Below are positions 1 to 10,603 of a stretch of 64,000 nt of DNA, piece after piece. The notes beneath the pieces were generated by a model. The model was not told the DNA's origin. It saw only the letters and a program-made list of their open reading frames with translations, and did no database searches. Source of the DNA: Flammula alnicola (lineage: Eukaryota; Basidiomycota; Agaricomycetes; Agaricales; Strophariaceae); assembly GCA_015499995.1 (NCBI GenBank), contig JADNRV010000014.1, forward strand, positions 248,001 through 312,000, read 5' to 3'. How positions within the stretch are numbered: the first letter of the stretch is position 1; the number at the start of each line of letters is the position of its first letter. A program made the position numbers and the translations under genes.

Positions 1-505
1 GAATCCAGCCCAGTGACTTTGACGTCGTATATGTTGTTCTGAATAAAAATTGAAGACTCGAGAATCCCTAGTTGCATGTCAGCATACAGATGCAAGGCAC
101 GCCCGGAATATCACCAGACCATGTTGGTTTAAGCGACGAACAAGTTCGTCATATCGGAGTGGGCACGTAACGTTCCTAAGTTCAACACATTGTTCCCTGT
201 TATTGTTATCGATCAGCAGGATCTTGACGTCAATGGTGGGTGAGGCCATAGTAGATGGTCGAGGTTTAGTTGATCGGACAGGCGCCTATCGTTCAGTTCC
301 AAGATCCCACGGGGGTTGAACGTTGCCCCCCAAAAAGGATAGCCACGTAAGCAAGGCAAGACTCAAAGCGAGATGACTCGGCAAGGTCGGCATTGCCGAT
401 GATGGACCCACAAATGGATACGATTGATTCCGGGGTCTCACGATGTGACGTCGAGCACATGCGCTTGGTTAGCAACAATCGCTTTCCTTTCAAGCTCTAT
501 CCGCT

Positions 506-528
506 CTTTCTTTCTTTCTTTCTTTCTC
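506..528 (+). repeat. CTTT microsatellite in leader
   Basis: A run of about five to six TTTC units lies roughly 155 bases upstream of the first ATG of the SH3 membrane protein gene. Pyrimidine-rich tracts near transcription starts are common in fungal promoters, so this probably sits in the core promoter or 5' leader. Confidence 0.8.
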
Positions 529-683
529 GATTCTTTTTTAGTGTTCAAGTTCGGGCCACATTCTTTTCATTTTCTTTGGGATCAGGAACTCTATTTCTTC
601 ATTCAACTCGACAGCCTCGCTGGTTTCGACTTTTCGACATTCTCTTCAGCCAACGCTGATTTTTGACTTTGTCTCTACGAAGG

Positions 684-1796
684 ATGCATGGAACGTACCA
701 ACGACGCCTTCCTCACGCAGGGCGTGATTTTTTCTTCAAGCGCGATTCTTCAGAGAAATTCCACACCCATGCTGGTGTCGCAGATGAAGTGGCACTGGAA
801 GATGTCAATGCCGCTGCGGGTATCACTGGTCAAATTACCATCACCATTCTCGAAACTATACCAGTAGCGACATCGTTATCTTCGACGCAATGGACTACTA
901 GTACATCGATGTCCCTCATGACCTTACTAGGATTACCGACAGAATCGGCCACCAGCATTTCCAGCACAGTCACGCAGGACGCCTCGACCTCAACCTCAAC
1001 TTCGAGTTCCCAGACGTCAAGCTCGTCAAGTTCGTCGTCGTTTACCCCGCCCCCTTCTGTTTCTCCGACAACTACTCCAACCCCGTCACCATCAGTGATT
1101 TCGAACAGGCCTACCTCAAATGCGGAGGAAAGCAACTCCGCGACCAGGACCACTTTGTCGTCTGGGGGTGTTGCTGGCATCGTTATAGGATGCCTTCTCT
1201 TCCTCTTCATTGCCGTCTTCTTCTTGCTGCGCAAGCGCTTCATGCAGAACCGCCAACGGCTCCGCGGAACTTGGATTCGGTCCAGACCTTTCACAGTCAC
1301 ACCCTTCCCAAACACCATGCCAAATGACAACGAAGCGTATCCCACCCCGACATTCGCCCAGGTAGAGGGAAGACCTCCTAGTCTAAGTCTTGCCGTTCGC
1401 AACACTACATCAAGCCTTACACCCCTGCCTGTGTCTTACAACTCACCAGCGGCAGAGGCTTCGCCCATCCAATCACCCGGCGGGGGCGGCGCGGCTTTCA
1501 CTGCGGCGATCTACTCCCCCGGCTCGGCGGTGCCGACAACCTTCGCGGCGACCGTCACGTCCACGTTCATAACCAGTCTGCCGGACGAGTTGTCGATCAC
1601 GGTCGGGGAAACGATGCGGGTCCTGGCCGAGTATGACGACGGCTGGGTGCTGTGCATGAACATGAACGGAGAGCAGGGTATGGTCCCGCTTCCGTGCTTG
1701 AATCGCGGGCCTCGACGGTCGACGACTCTGGCGCGGCCTGAGGTCTTGTCGCCATTTGATATGAGGGGGAGTCTACGAGTTAGCAGCCTGGATTAA
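684..1796 (+). CDS. Single-pass membrane protein with C-terminal SH3 domain (Fus1-like layout)
   Basis: Single-exon gene of 370 codons. The first in-frame ATG is at 684; the frame is open slightly upstream but without an ATG. Residues about 50-160 are very rich in Ser, Thr and Pro, as in O-glycosylated outer segments. A hydrophobic helix follows at about 163-182 (GIVIGCLLFLFIAVFFLL), then a basic stop-transfer patch (RKRFMQNRQR), so the tail is probably cytoplasmic. The last about 65 residues look like an SH3 domain: an ALYDY-type stretch reduced to AEYDDGWV and a GMVPLPCL end. There is no clear N-terminal signal peptide, so the membrane helix probably acts as the signal anchor. The order Ser/Thr-rich outer part, one helix, SH3 tail matches yeast Fus1 (cell fusion) in layout; shared function is inference. 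The SH3 call is good, the biological role unknown. Confidence 0.75.
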   Translation: MHGTYQRRLPHAGRDFFFKRDSSEKFHTHAGVADEVALEDVNAAAGITGQITITILETIPVATSLSSTQWTTSTSMSLMTLLGLPTESATSISSTVTQDASTSTSTSSSQTSSSSSSSSFTPPPSVSPTTTPTPSPSVISNRPTSNAEESNSATRTTLSSGGVAGIVIGCLLFLFIAVFFLLRKRFMQNRQRLRGTWIRSRPFTVTPFPNTMPNDNEAYPTPTFAQVEGRPPSLSLAVRNTTSSLTPLPVSYNSPAAEASPIQSPGGGGAAFTAAIYSPGSAVPTTFAATVTSTFITSLPDELSITVGETMRVLAEYDDGWVLCMNMNGEQGMVPLPCLNRGPRRSTTLARPEVLSPFDMRGSLRVSSLD

Positions 1797-2391
1797 CCTT
1801 CTGCTAAAAACCACAAGAACTCTCAAGAACAACATACATACTTACCATGACATTTATACATACTAGACTGCTCGACGAAGAGAAGAGCAGGCCATCTATC
1901 TTTCTCATTTCTTCACCTGCCCTTTCTTTTTCGGAGATGGCTGGCCTTTAACGGATACCATGTACATATTTAAAAATGTGATTATATGTTGAATAATGAT
2001 GAGGGAGGAGCACATGGGAGTATACCAGTCCTGCTTTCTGTAGCCGCCACACCGGGCGATACTTACAGAGTGTCACTGTTGTTTGCAGTTAATGGTTAGG
2101 TTATTTCTATGCAGAGTCTCAGAGGAAAAAGACATCTGATCTGCGGCAAGCTCATAAAACAAGCGGAATAGATGCTTATCGACTGGGATGCTTATCGACT
2201 GGTCCACAGCGGAGGAAACAGAAATATTATTCTTAAACGAAATTTCCTATTCCTATAACATCAGTAACAAGTGTTAGTACACAGAATGGGGGTTCACTTG
2301 AGTTTAGAAAGACTCACACACAAGCTAAGCCCGAGGTGAAGATATTAACTAGCCGCCGCAGCCCCAGTCATGGTCGCGTTGCCTTACGGAA
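1797..2391. other. Convergent intergenic region
   Basis: This lies between the 3' ends of the SH3 gene and the guanine deaminase gene. It holds AT-rich stretches (about 1960-2000 and 2220-2260) suitable as 3' UTRs. I see no gene in it. A direct repeat of the 14-mer GATGCTTATCGACT, twice at about 2170-2200, is the only visible structure. Confidence 0.6.
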
Positions 2392-4125
2392 TTATGGACA
2401 GAAAGTCCGGCCACCGACAAAGCGCCCTTGCACGTAGACTCTTTCGATATTCCTATCATCTCCACAGAACAAGAATTGTTCTAACCGACGTTCCAATAGT
2501 ATCGTCTTCTCTTCTTCGGAACCGCCAACAGAGTCGGCGAGCCCCCAGACACCCAAGTTGCCAGCCTCTTCTCGCACGCTCACAAGCAGAGCATCGAAGC
2601 TCTTACCAGCAGCAAACGAGCCAACCTGATCCTCCAGGCCACACACAGCCGCGCCGCCTGCTGTGGCTAGATACAGCAGCGTCGGGATAGGAAGCGGTCT
2701 GTTGGTGAATGTAGATGCTGTAGGTGGCATCAAGGGTTCTGTCGCTCGAGCTTGGAACGAGCAGACCTTGGATGCAATGCTCGCGTGCTGGATAGCACTG
2801 AGTATGGAGATATTGAATCCTCCAGAAACATCTGTACCTAGGCCGACCTACGAAAATATTAGACCACCAATATGTACACGAATAATTGCGAGAAAATGCA
2901 CCTTGATACCCTTGTCCAGATACGCTCCTACAGGAGCAACGCCGCTGTTCAGGTTGAAATTGCTAGTCGGACAATGGCTAATCCCCGCGTCTCTGGCTTT
3001 AATGAGGTCTACCTCATCGTCCGTAAGATGAACAGCATGCGCCAGAATGGTGTTGCTCCTCAGCAACCCACACTTGTCGTAGACCGCGGCATAGTGATCG
3101 TGGGTGGGAAATAATAAATTGGTGTATTCCACTTCCGAGGGGTTCTCTGCGATGTGGGTTTGAATGCGAAGACTTGGGTCGGACGCAGCAAGAGTTCCCA
3201 GTGAGGAGAGGAGTTCGTGTGTGCATGATATCGCGAAGCGAGGGGTAAGGATAGGTTGCACAAGTGGTTCTTGACTGGAGGAGGTTGAAGGTTTGGATAG
3301 AGCTCGGATGTAAGTTATAAATTCCCGAGTCGCCTGAATGGAGGCGTCGGCAGAGGGTTCGATGTAGTATGAAGGCGAGTCGTGATTCATGTTGCATTTC
3401 TAAGGAGAATAAATCAGTACCGTGGATTACCCGCATTTCATTTCTGACTTACGCCAACAAAAGCACGCTGGCCAAACGCATGAACTATCTCGGCCAAAAC
3501 CTTAGTGGCTTCCAGGTGAATAGTACCGTAATAGCAGCATGTGGTCGTCTATCGGACCTCGTTCAGCTTATAAAACTTGAACCACAAATGGGGTACAACG
3601 CACCCCAGCATCTATGACACGTCTGACCACGGACTGGTACGTCCTTCGCGCGAAGTCCACGTCAGAAAATCGGCCTTCCATGGGGAATGTGACATGCGTC
3701 AGCCAATCGAGGAGTTGATATTGTCCACCACTGATAACGTCAAGAGATTAGATTAGACCCTTCAGCCACGGAGAAAGAACAGTCAACTGACGTCCCCATG
3801 TTTGGAACCTGGGGTGCATGCTAGGAACCGAGTTAGATGTCAGCCATTCTACTGACCCATATCACTCAATGGCGTCGATAGCGCGTACCGTGTGTGTATC
3901 GATAAAGCCTGGCATGATAAACTCTCCGTCTTTCAGAGCCACGACCTCTGCGTCGATGTATCCTTTCGCGGCAAGAGTCTCTTGCAACTCATGAGCCTCC
4001 ACATTATCAACAATCCATTCCACGTTTCCTGAAGCATCCACCGCGAGAAGACAATGCGTGAAGGCGGAATAGGTCGTAAGGGAGATTGGGTTAATGACAG
4101 CACCGTAGAATATGGTAGGCGACAT
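2392..4125 (-). CDS. Guanine deaminase (amidohydrolase)
   Basis: Guanine deaminase converts guanine to xanthine in purine salvage and breakdown. Reading backwards from ATG at 4125-4123, exon 1 (to 3889) ends in PGFIDTHT. The next small exon restarts with HAPQVPNMGT, so the metal-binding HxH is split by an intron. Further exons give GGQYQLLDWLTH, FPMEGRFSD, YYGTIHLEATK, QTHIAENPSEVE, HCPTSNFNLNSG and GLGTDVSGG. These carry the His, Glu and Asp ligands expected for zinc and catalysis in this family. The final exon ends at a TAA at 2392-2394. Introns are 50-80 bp with GT-AG ends, and I saw no break. An ATG five codons upstream (4140) is also in frame. The protein is about 470 residues, normal for the family. 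Confidence 0.92.
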
Positions 4126-5928
4126 TGTTGTTCGTTGCATTTCCTCGCCTTAAATAAACGCTAGACGGGGCAGAAACAGACTCGGAGATGTGGCAAGAGC
4201 AGAAAAATGGACTCCGTAGTGTTTATCAACATTTCGGTGAAAAGGGTGGGCGGAGCATGCCCATATGCACTGGCAGCCGAAGATAAGCGATGTTATTTGG
4301 TTGTCCCTTCTCATAAACCATCACCAAACACGTCTTTGAACCCTCCACTCCTCTGGATAATTAGTCATATTTGACCGCAGTCCGCACCATTTGTAAATCC
4401 ACACCTGCAAGATAGGCTGGAAATGCCTCGGAGGAAGGGGGACAAGCACAGCTGAACAACGGACTCCGGGTCCAAACGGAGCAGCCACGGTGGTCTTGTC
4501 TTGTCTTGGTGCCTGAAATAGTCCCTACGTGTCGGCCGCGGCAGATACTCGCAAATGCAACTCGAGCAATACTTACGCCATAGACTCTAGAGCGACGAGC
4601 AGGTGTCATGATTCGACGTGCAACGCTCAGCTATACATAGCACGTTCTCAGGGATAGTGGGTGATCGTGATAGATATTTTCAGGTCTCCAGAGTCCAGAT
4701 ACTGATATCATCTTCACCTTTCTTTAGTTGCCATCTGAGAGCCTCTAAGCCGATCATCGAAAGAGCTCAGCCTTGTGGCCTGACTTCCTTAGAACCTCTT
4801 TGTTCGACCGGTCACACTTTGCCGCTATGGACTAGAAAAGTCCTTCAACCTCGTACTTGGACATTGGATTCTCGACCGTCCTCGTTGGCGGGAAACCCTA
4901 CCCTCTTTCAGCGCACCTGAGAAGCGAAATACTGTCGCACCGACCGCGTTGGCTCAGATTTGAACCGTTTACTACGCTTCGCCTTCTCCCGCTATTTTTC
5001 GATCGCAAACTCTTCTTGAATGCCTCTCAGGGAATGGCTTTAGCCCATCCAACCTCACAGATGGTTTATTACGTCCCAAGGGGCATTTCCATCACGGGGC
5101 CATGTCGGCGATGTTCCGTTTGTCGGATTCCTGCTCCTCGTGATAGTCCTGCTCGAGCAGGGTCGTGTCGTCACCTTTATTGAAAAACGAGATCAAGGTC
5201 ACTTCCATTATCCTAACAGTGCTATCTGTCCTGTATATCAAAAAATCGCATTTGTAACATAGTTTTTTACTTCAGTTCGCCGGGAATCATTCTTGTTTTC
5301 TCCGAGTCACGGGGAATTCATGCTCTCGTCCGTTCCTCGAAATTTTACCAACACGAATGCCGTTGACTGGAACTTATCGCTTGCTCATCGCATGTCATTT
5401 TCGGTGTTACAAGGAGATTACAGTAATGTGGGCGTCCTTGTAAGTTGTGTTGGGCTTGCTTTTATAACAATTACTTTCAGGTGCAGAACAATGTACATCG
5501 TATCTGCGTCCATGTTTTCGTACTATGTGGGTGGATTGGTGTCATCCACCCAAGCTATCCAGCTCTCACGTCATGTACGTCAACCGTCTTCTACATTGCC
5601 ATCGCGATTTCGCCTGACGCTCGACGACCTTGTTGTTCTTGTATTTTTCCAACAAGGACAATTGTAGAACTTGGGAACTTGGGAAGAGTATGCATGTGGT
5701 TTTAATCGTTTCCATGTGCTGTCCACAGTGAGGATTTTTACGTACGGTTTCCTTGAAATTCCGTCTAACCATTGTTTTCTTGACAAATCGGTTGTTTAAA
5801 GTACACGGGTACTCGGCGATACTGACGGATGGTATTGGATGCTTAACGCATAAATATAGAGTCTGCGCGAAGGTTTGGAACCATATACCTCCTACATACT
5901 AATAAGCCCCGACATTTCAAGCTCTATC
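4126..5928. other. Region without a clear gene
   Basis: This is 1.8 kb between guanine deaminase and the MLKL-like gene. On the minus strand, 4340-4609 has an ATG, a GTAAGT donor and a TTTCAG acceptor that together would make a small basic peptide starting MTPARRSRVYG; this is weak evidence for a short gene. On the plus strand about 4850-5700 there are hydrophobic ORF pieces in different frames, with a possible intron at 5452-5480 (GTAAGT to TTTCAG). They could be a decayed membrane-protein gene. Neither matches a family I recognise. Confidence 0.35.
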
Positions 5929-7024
5929 ATGTCTGAATCTACGTCTCGCAGGCCAGTCGGCCATGGTACCGGGGCATCTGCCTCACCGACTTCAAAGCAC
6001 AAGGATGGCTCCACCACCTTGAAATCAAGAGTGGATCGCACCTTGGCTGTCTCTCAAACTGTGTTTAACATCCTTAATGACGTTAGCCAGCTATCTACCG
6101 TGCCGGGCTTAAAAGAAGCTGCGACAATCGCGTGCACGCTTATTCAGATGGTACAGGTATGCTCTGCTGGACTAATAGAAGGTTTTGCCTTAACTGATTT
6201 GTGTGCATGTTGCTAGACAATGAGATCTACGAAACAAGCATACCGGGACATCGTCGAAGAGGTATGCGCATTGCTGGTATGCATAGCCATGCATCCTGGT
6301 GAAATGTCAGAGAGCCTCAAGGCAGATCTGGAATATCTTGTAGGGTTCGTCAAAGGTTGCTGTTATCGACGTGTGCATTTATTGATCTCAATTATTGCTT
6401 ACTTGTACAGAAAACTCAATGAGATAAAAGATCTCTGCACTCGCCTAGCTGCGAGACATTTGATAGGCAGATTCTTTTTATCGGGGAAAGACGCCCAAGA
6501 CCTGACGAAGATCCGCAACTCAATGGCCTTTGTGTTCAACGTGTTCTACGTGAGCATTTCTTTTATTAAAGTACCACCTTCGTATGTTTGACCATTTTAT
6601 CTACATATTTCAGCTTAAATCCACGATCTCTATACGCGCGATCCAGGAAAACTGGAAAGGAGGAGAGAATCCCCAAACCACTCAGCTCATATTAGAAGAA
6701 CTGAAATCTCAGCGAGCCCTGATGGAAAATTCCACTACATACGGCGCCCTCGCTCCGGCGAATGCATCAGGTGGCTCTAGCGGCCCTGCTATGCAAGTAT
6801 TTGAGGGAAAGCACAGATTTGAAGACGAAGTTACCAATACCAACAATGGCGGCAACGGTATCCGAGCTGCTCCTCTTCAAGTATATTCTGGGGAACACAT
6901 TTTCAAAGGCAAAGTGACAAATACCAACAACGAAATCAGTTTCGGTAACACTGGCCCTGCTTACGCTCCTCCCGGCGCACCGCACCACCACTTCATGCCC
7001 TGGACCCCTCAACAAGCTCATTAG
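5929..7024 (+). CDS. MLKL-like four-helix-bundle protein with twin C-terminal repeats
   Basis: Four exons (5929-6156, 6217-6344, 6411-6549, 6614-7024) give 301 residues with every junction in phase. Residues about 30-180 have the pattern of the helical N-terminal domain that basidiomycete proteins share with MLKL and HeLo-type cell-death executors: VPGLKEAA near the start, then LEYLVGKLNEIKDL, a long helix with RFFLSGKDAQDL, and LKSTISIRAIQEN closing it. There is no kinase, NACHT or WD40 domain behind it. Instead a Gly/Ala/Ser linker leads to two similar segments, about residues 226-245 and 254-271, both built as QV(F/Y)xGxHxFxxxVTNTNN. A Pro/His-rich tail ends the protein. The first ATG in the open frame (5875) would add 18 residues. 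The domain family call is by pattern recognition; the repeat function is unknown. Confidence 0.7.
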
Positions 7025-7578
7025 CGCTAACGCTATTCTAGCGAATATGAGTCTTTCATAACGGGCGCTGGAATGTGCAATCGGATAATCACACTCTGCA
7101 CCGCAAGGAGTAGATATGGCCGAGTTTTCGGAGCGGGCAGTAGCTCGAAGGCTTGTTGAGGAGGGATCCGGTCTGTTTTCTGAATTTATGGATGTTGGCG
7201 CATGGGTCCGCTCTCCAAGCAATCTCCAAGACTAAATTAATCTTTGGCATACATGTAATTATCTATTATCTCCTGTATAAAATTCGGTAAAAATTGGGCC
7301 AGGATCAACGGCCTTTCGATCCCAGAGGTATCACAGAGGCTTGAAAATATTACAGCTTTGCAGATCTATCATCTGCCCCATCGTGGTGTCATAAAAAGAA
7401 AGTTGTGAGGCCATGGAGAGCTCGCTCGTGCGTCGTGTGTTGTTTCTGCGAGGGCGGTGTCGCTATCAAGGTGTCTTATAATTTCAGTCAGGATAGTTGG
7501 TGGGAACAAATTCTCGCACTGGGGGATTTCAGTAATAGATGGTATCTACAACAAGCGTAACACAGTATGAATGTGATA
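7025..7578. other. 3' flank of the MLKL-like gene
   Basis: This is non-coding sequence between the MLKL-like stop codon and the left end of the inverted-repeat element. AT-rich sequence at 7220-7300 may hold the polyadenylation region. I see no gene. Confidence 0.5.
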
Positions 7579-8556
7579 TACACCACCGCTTCATTTGGGA
7601 TGTCCGGCTGACATCCGGCGTCCGGACATCTCCAGATTATCCGGGTGAATATCCCTGGGACAAAAACCTGAATTTGTCACCCTGATGTCTGGCAGCAGAT
7701 GTCGTTGGATGTCAGACCTCTCCTGGTCATCCATCCATCCTGTGTTTCTGTGCTAGATATCCAGTTTGCTGTAATATACAATACTTTCTCCATCACACAG
7801 TAAAGTTTACGGTCCAATATGGGCAACAAAATATTCTATTGAAGGTATCTAATACAGTGAGGCTATGGCATACATATACTATGATTGAGATCTACGGAAA
7901 GACCAGAAGGCAAGGTAAGGGAGGGAGGGAAGAGGAGGGAAGAGGAGGGAAGAGGATCTGTAGGCTTGGTAAAGGAAGTCTAGCTGGAGGTTAACTAGGG
8001 GCTTAAAAACAAGTGAGGATGTAGCTGGTAAAGGTGTCTGTGTCAGTTAGACTCGACAACACAGAAAAGAAGGGAGGTAGAAATACCTTCAAGGCCATGA
8101 CCATAGGTGGCCTAGTGGTTCCGACGGCTATTGTGGGGTAGCGAGCAATGAGAGGAGCGCGGCAAGCAACATTGTGAAAGGAGGGTGATGGTTGAGAGCA
8201 AGAGGGAGCGACGGATTCGTGGCAGACTCATCGTGAGTTGTCATGTCACACGCACCCGAGAACAGGGACATTTTCAAAAAAAATCTCTAAGTCCAAACGA
8301 AACATCACTGGCCTATTTTGTGGATGTCCTTCGGATGTCTGACATCCAAAGGGACAGCCTCACCTCATCCTGTCCGGACAGGCACGGGTTGTATCCTTTG
8401 CATGCCGTACGGACGTAACTAAGCGTGTCCTCCGGCTGTCGGCCCTAAGATGTCAAATGGGCATCAACCAGTCCTCCCTTTTGGCTGTTCGGCAGGCTAT
8501 CAATCGGCGACTTTCAGGATTATGTCCGATTTATGTCACACGCAAACGGTGGTGTA
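7579..8556. mobile_element. Candidate non-autonomous TIR DNA element (978 bp)
   Basis: The left end reads TACACCACCG (7579-7588) and the right end is its exact reverse complement (8547-8556). Just inside both ends the motifs TGTCCGG, GGATGTC and GACATCC recur many times in both orientations (7598-7630, 7683-7715, 8323-8350, 8365-8380, 8425-8450). Such subterminal motif clusters are typical transposase-binding regions of fungal cut-and-paste elements. No transposase reading frame is present, and the only ORF (8185-8418) is short and anonymous. I see no convincing target-site duplication, so the exact borders are uncertain. The superfamily cannot be assigned by eye. Confidence 0.5.
7925..7954 (+). 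repeat. Three exact copies of GAGGGAAGAG
   Basis: A purine-only 10-base unit repeats three times in tandem inside the candidate element, preceded by further GGGA units. Confidence 0.9.
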
Positions 8557-8617
8557 GTCTTACAGTAGCAGGAGTCAATGGCTCTGTGAATATGCAGTTG
8601 GAAGGGGGATCAGCCGG

Positions 8618-10603
8618 CTAAGCATCTGGTTTACAAAGGCCTTCTAGCCGTTCAAGTTGCCACAGATCATGGGATTTGAGCATAAGACCATACGGCACAA
8701 CGTCCTCTGGCCAATTGTTGGCAGGATTGAGCGTGGCTGGGTACCTGTCCACTTGGTGCATTCCAGGCCAATCAAAGTCGACGACGACTGCACAACTCTT
8801 GGACACCTCGTAGAGGATGTTGGGGGCCCTCAAGTCACCAAATACGATATTTTGTTCGTGAAGGAGACATACCGCCTGACGGACATGCTCCGAGACGACG
8901 GCAGGGATCGGCTTTTCGTCTATTTGGAGCTGCCAAAGGGATTTCCCATCCACACGGTCCATCACAACCATGTACAGGCCACCGACGACGCGCCCACAAA
9001 AGTGTAGCTTGGGAGCGAATCCAGCGCTAGCAAGAATACGATGTGCCTTTTCATTATAACGCGCGGTAAACTTGACGATAACATCGTTTTCGGTGCTGTC
9101 CAGAGCAGCAATATACATGGCAGTGTGCCTTTTGTCCCCGAGGCCCACAAGAACTGAAGTGGGTTGACCAGCTTGGGTCAGGAACTGTTTGTAGGTGAGA
9201 GCAGGTAATACAATGGAAGGATCCACTGGCGTCGGCTTGGGAAATAGAGAGGAGAGTGGTGGGGTTGTTTTTTGTCTGACCTCGCCGTAATAAAGCGCGA
9301 GGTCCTTTTGACAGCATGACAAAGCCTTAAAGACACGGGCCAGGCGAACGATGTTGTCAGATGCAAAAAACCCAGCGGTAACATCGAGCGTGAGCAACTT
9401 GGTGACGTGGATCTCTCCTACGCAAACGGCGATGGAAATGTCAATGCGATTTTCAGCGACACCGACGAGGACGGTAGGGAAATTGCAGAACTCCTGGAAA
9501 TGCCTGTACTATAAACGGAGGTAAGCCATGGTATCCGAATGAGCTCATAGGGAACATCGAACCTTCTCTTGCGAAATTATTTTGCCATAATCAACGATGG
9601 CTTGAAGAAGAGGGTTTCCATCGAGACCCACGACGTTCTTGAGCTCCAGTACCATAATAAGAAACCCTTCATGCCACCAACAACAGTCAGGCTCGATGTC
9701 ATCCGCCCAGTTGAGCTCTACGTTCCAACCGCCATCTAGGCCGACTGCTGCATCGACACTTTCTTGGATCGCACTTTCACGGGCTGTCTCGTTGTCATAA
9801 ATCTTCATGGCCAGGTTGAGGTAGTCAGTCGCATGCGTGACGTCTTGACAAGTTACTTGGACTTGGTCGAGATGATCTAGACGACGCTGCAAGGCCGCAA
9901 GGGCAGGGTTGAAAATGGCAGCAGGGGCTCCACCAGGACGACCAAGATAGACACGAGTATTGACACCTTCGAGAAGTTCACGTATCTTGGTGATGCTGCC
10001 AATAGTTTCCGATGGCGAATAAGCAGGGCATAAAGAGTCTATATGCTTTCTGAGGTCTAAGTGTAAAAATGAGAAAGGTGATTGCCTACTATACGGGGTG
10101 TCAACAAAATGCGTACCTTTGCGGAGCTTCTTGCGTTGGAAGAACTGTGGGTCACCCAAACCTTCGCTCATCTCTGAAACTGACACGAATCAGAGATATA
10201 TAACGGAAAGACAGAAAATAACATACCCTCCGGGTCGGAAACAATGATATGCACCACATCGGATGAAGAAGGCCCACCAGGAAATAAAGCTGAAAGGCGG
10301 GTTGCAGCTTTGAGACAATCGCCCCCTTCTCCCCGATGAAGCCACAGGAGTGCACGCGAGCACAGGTCCTCCTGAGGTTCTATTGGGATATCCGCCTACT
10401 GTGTGTGAGTTGGTTAACTCCCAGAGAAAAGAAAACCATGCCTTGAACAGCTGGAGGTCAACAAGGCTGATGTTCACTTGGTATGCAAGGAGGTTTTCTT
10501 GAACCCTTGTTACAAGGTCGGTTACCCAATCTTGCAGGAGCGATTCAACGACAAAGAAAAGAGGGTTTTCTGCAGGATAATAACAGTGGAACCTGAACGA
10601 CAT
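8618..10603 (-). CDS. Crinkler-type protein: CRN header, nuclease-like middle, kinase end
   Basis: Five exons (10478-10603, 10227-10395, 10117-10173, 9563-10056, 8618-9508) join in phase to 578 residues. Residues 1-98 resemble the ubiquitin-like Crinkler header: FHCYY start, WLHRGEGG, then LSALFPGGPSSSDVVHIIVSDPE, ending in the typical HIIV(D)P. Residues about 100-280 contain DCCWWHEG followed by LIMVLELKN, an E-x-K strand typical of PD-(D/E)xK nuclease folds. Residues about 300-578 are a kinase lobe pair: VIVKF (Lys), an HRD loop changed to GDLRAPNIL, and DFG changed to DFD (VVVDFDWPG). CRN effectors with nuclease-like and kinase parts are known in fungi and oomycetes; the oomycete LxLFLAK signal is absent here. 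The reading is intact, so the gene is probably functional. Targets are unknown. Confidence 0.72.

Noticed and set aside
830..1405. 191-codon minus-strand ORF opposite the SH3 gene
   Set aside because: It is the antisense shadow of the Ser/Thr-rich region, with Val/Glu-rich low-complexity content and no start context or motif.
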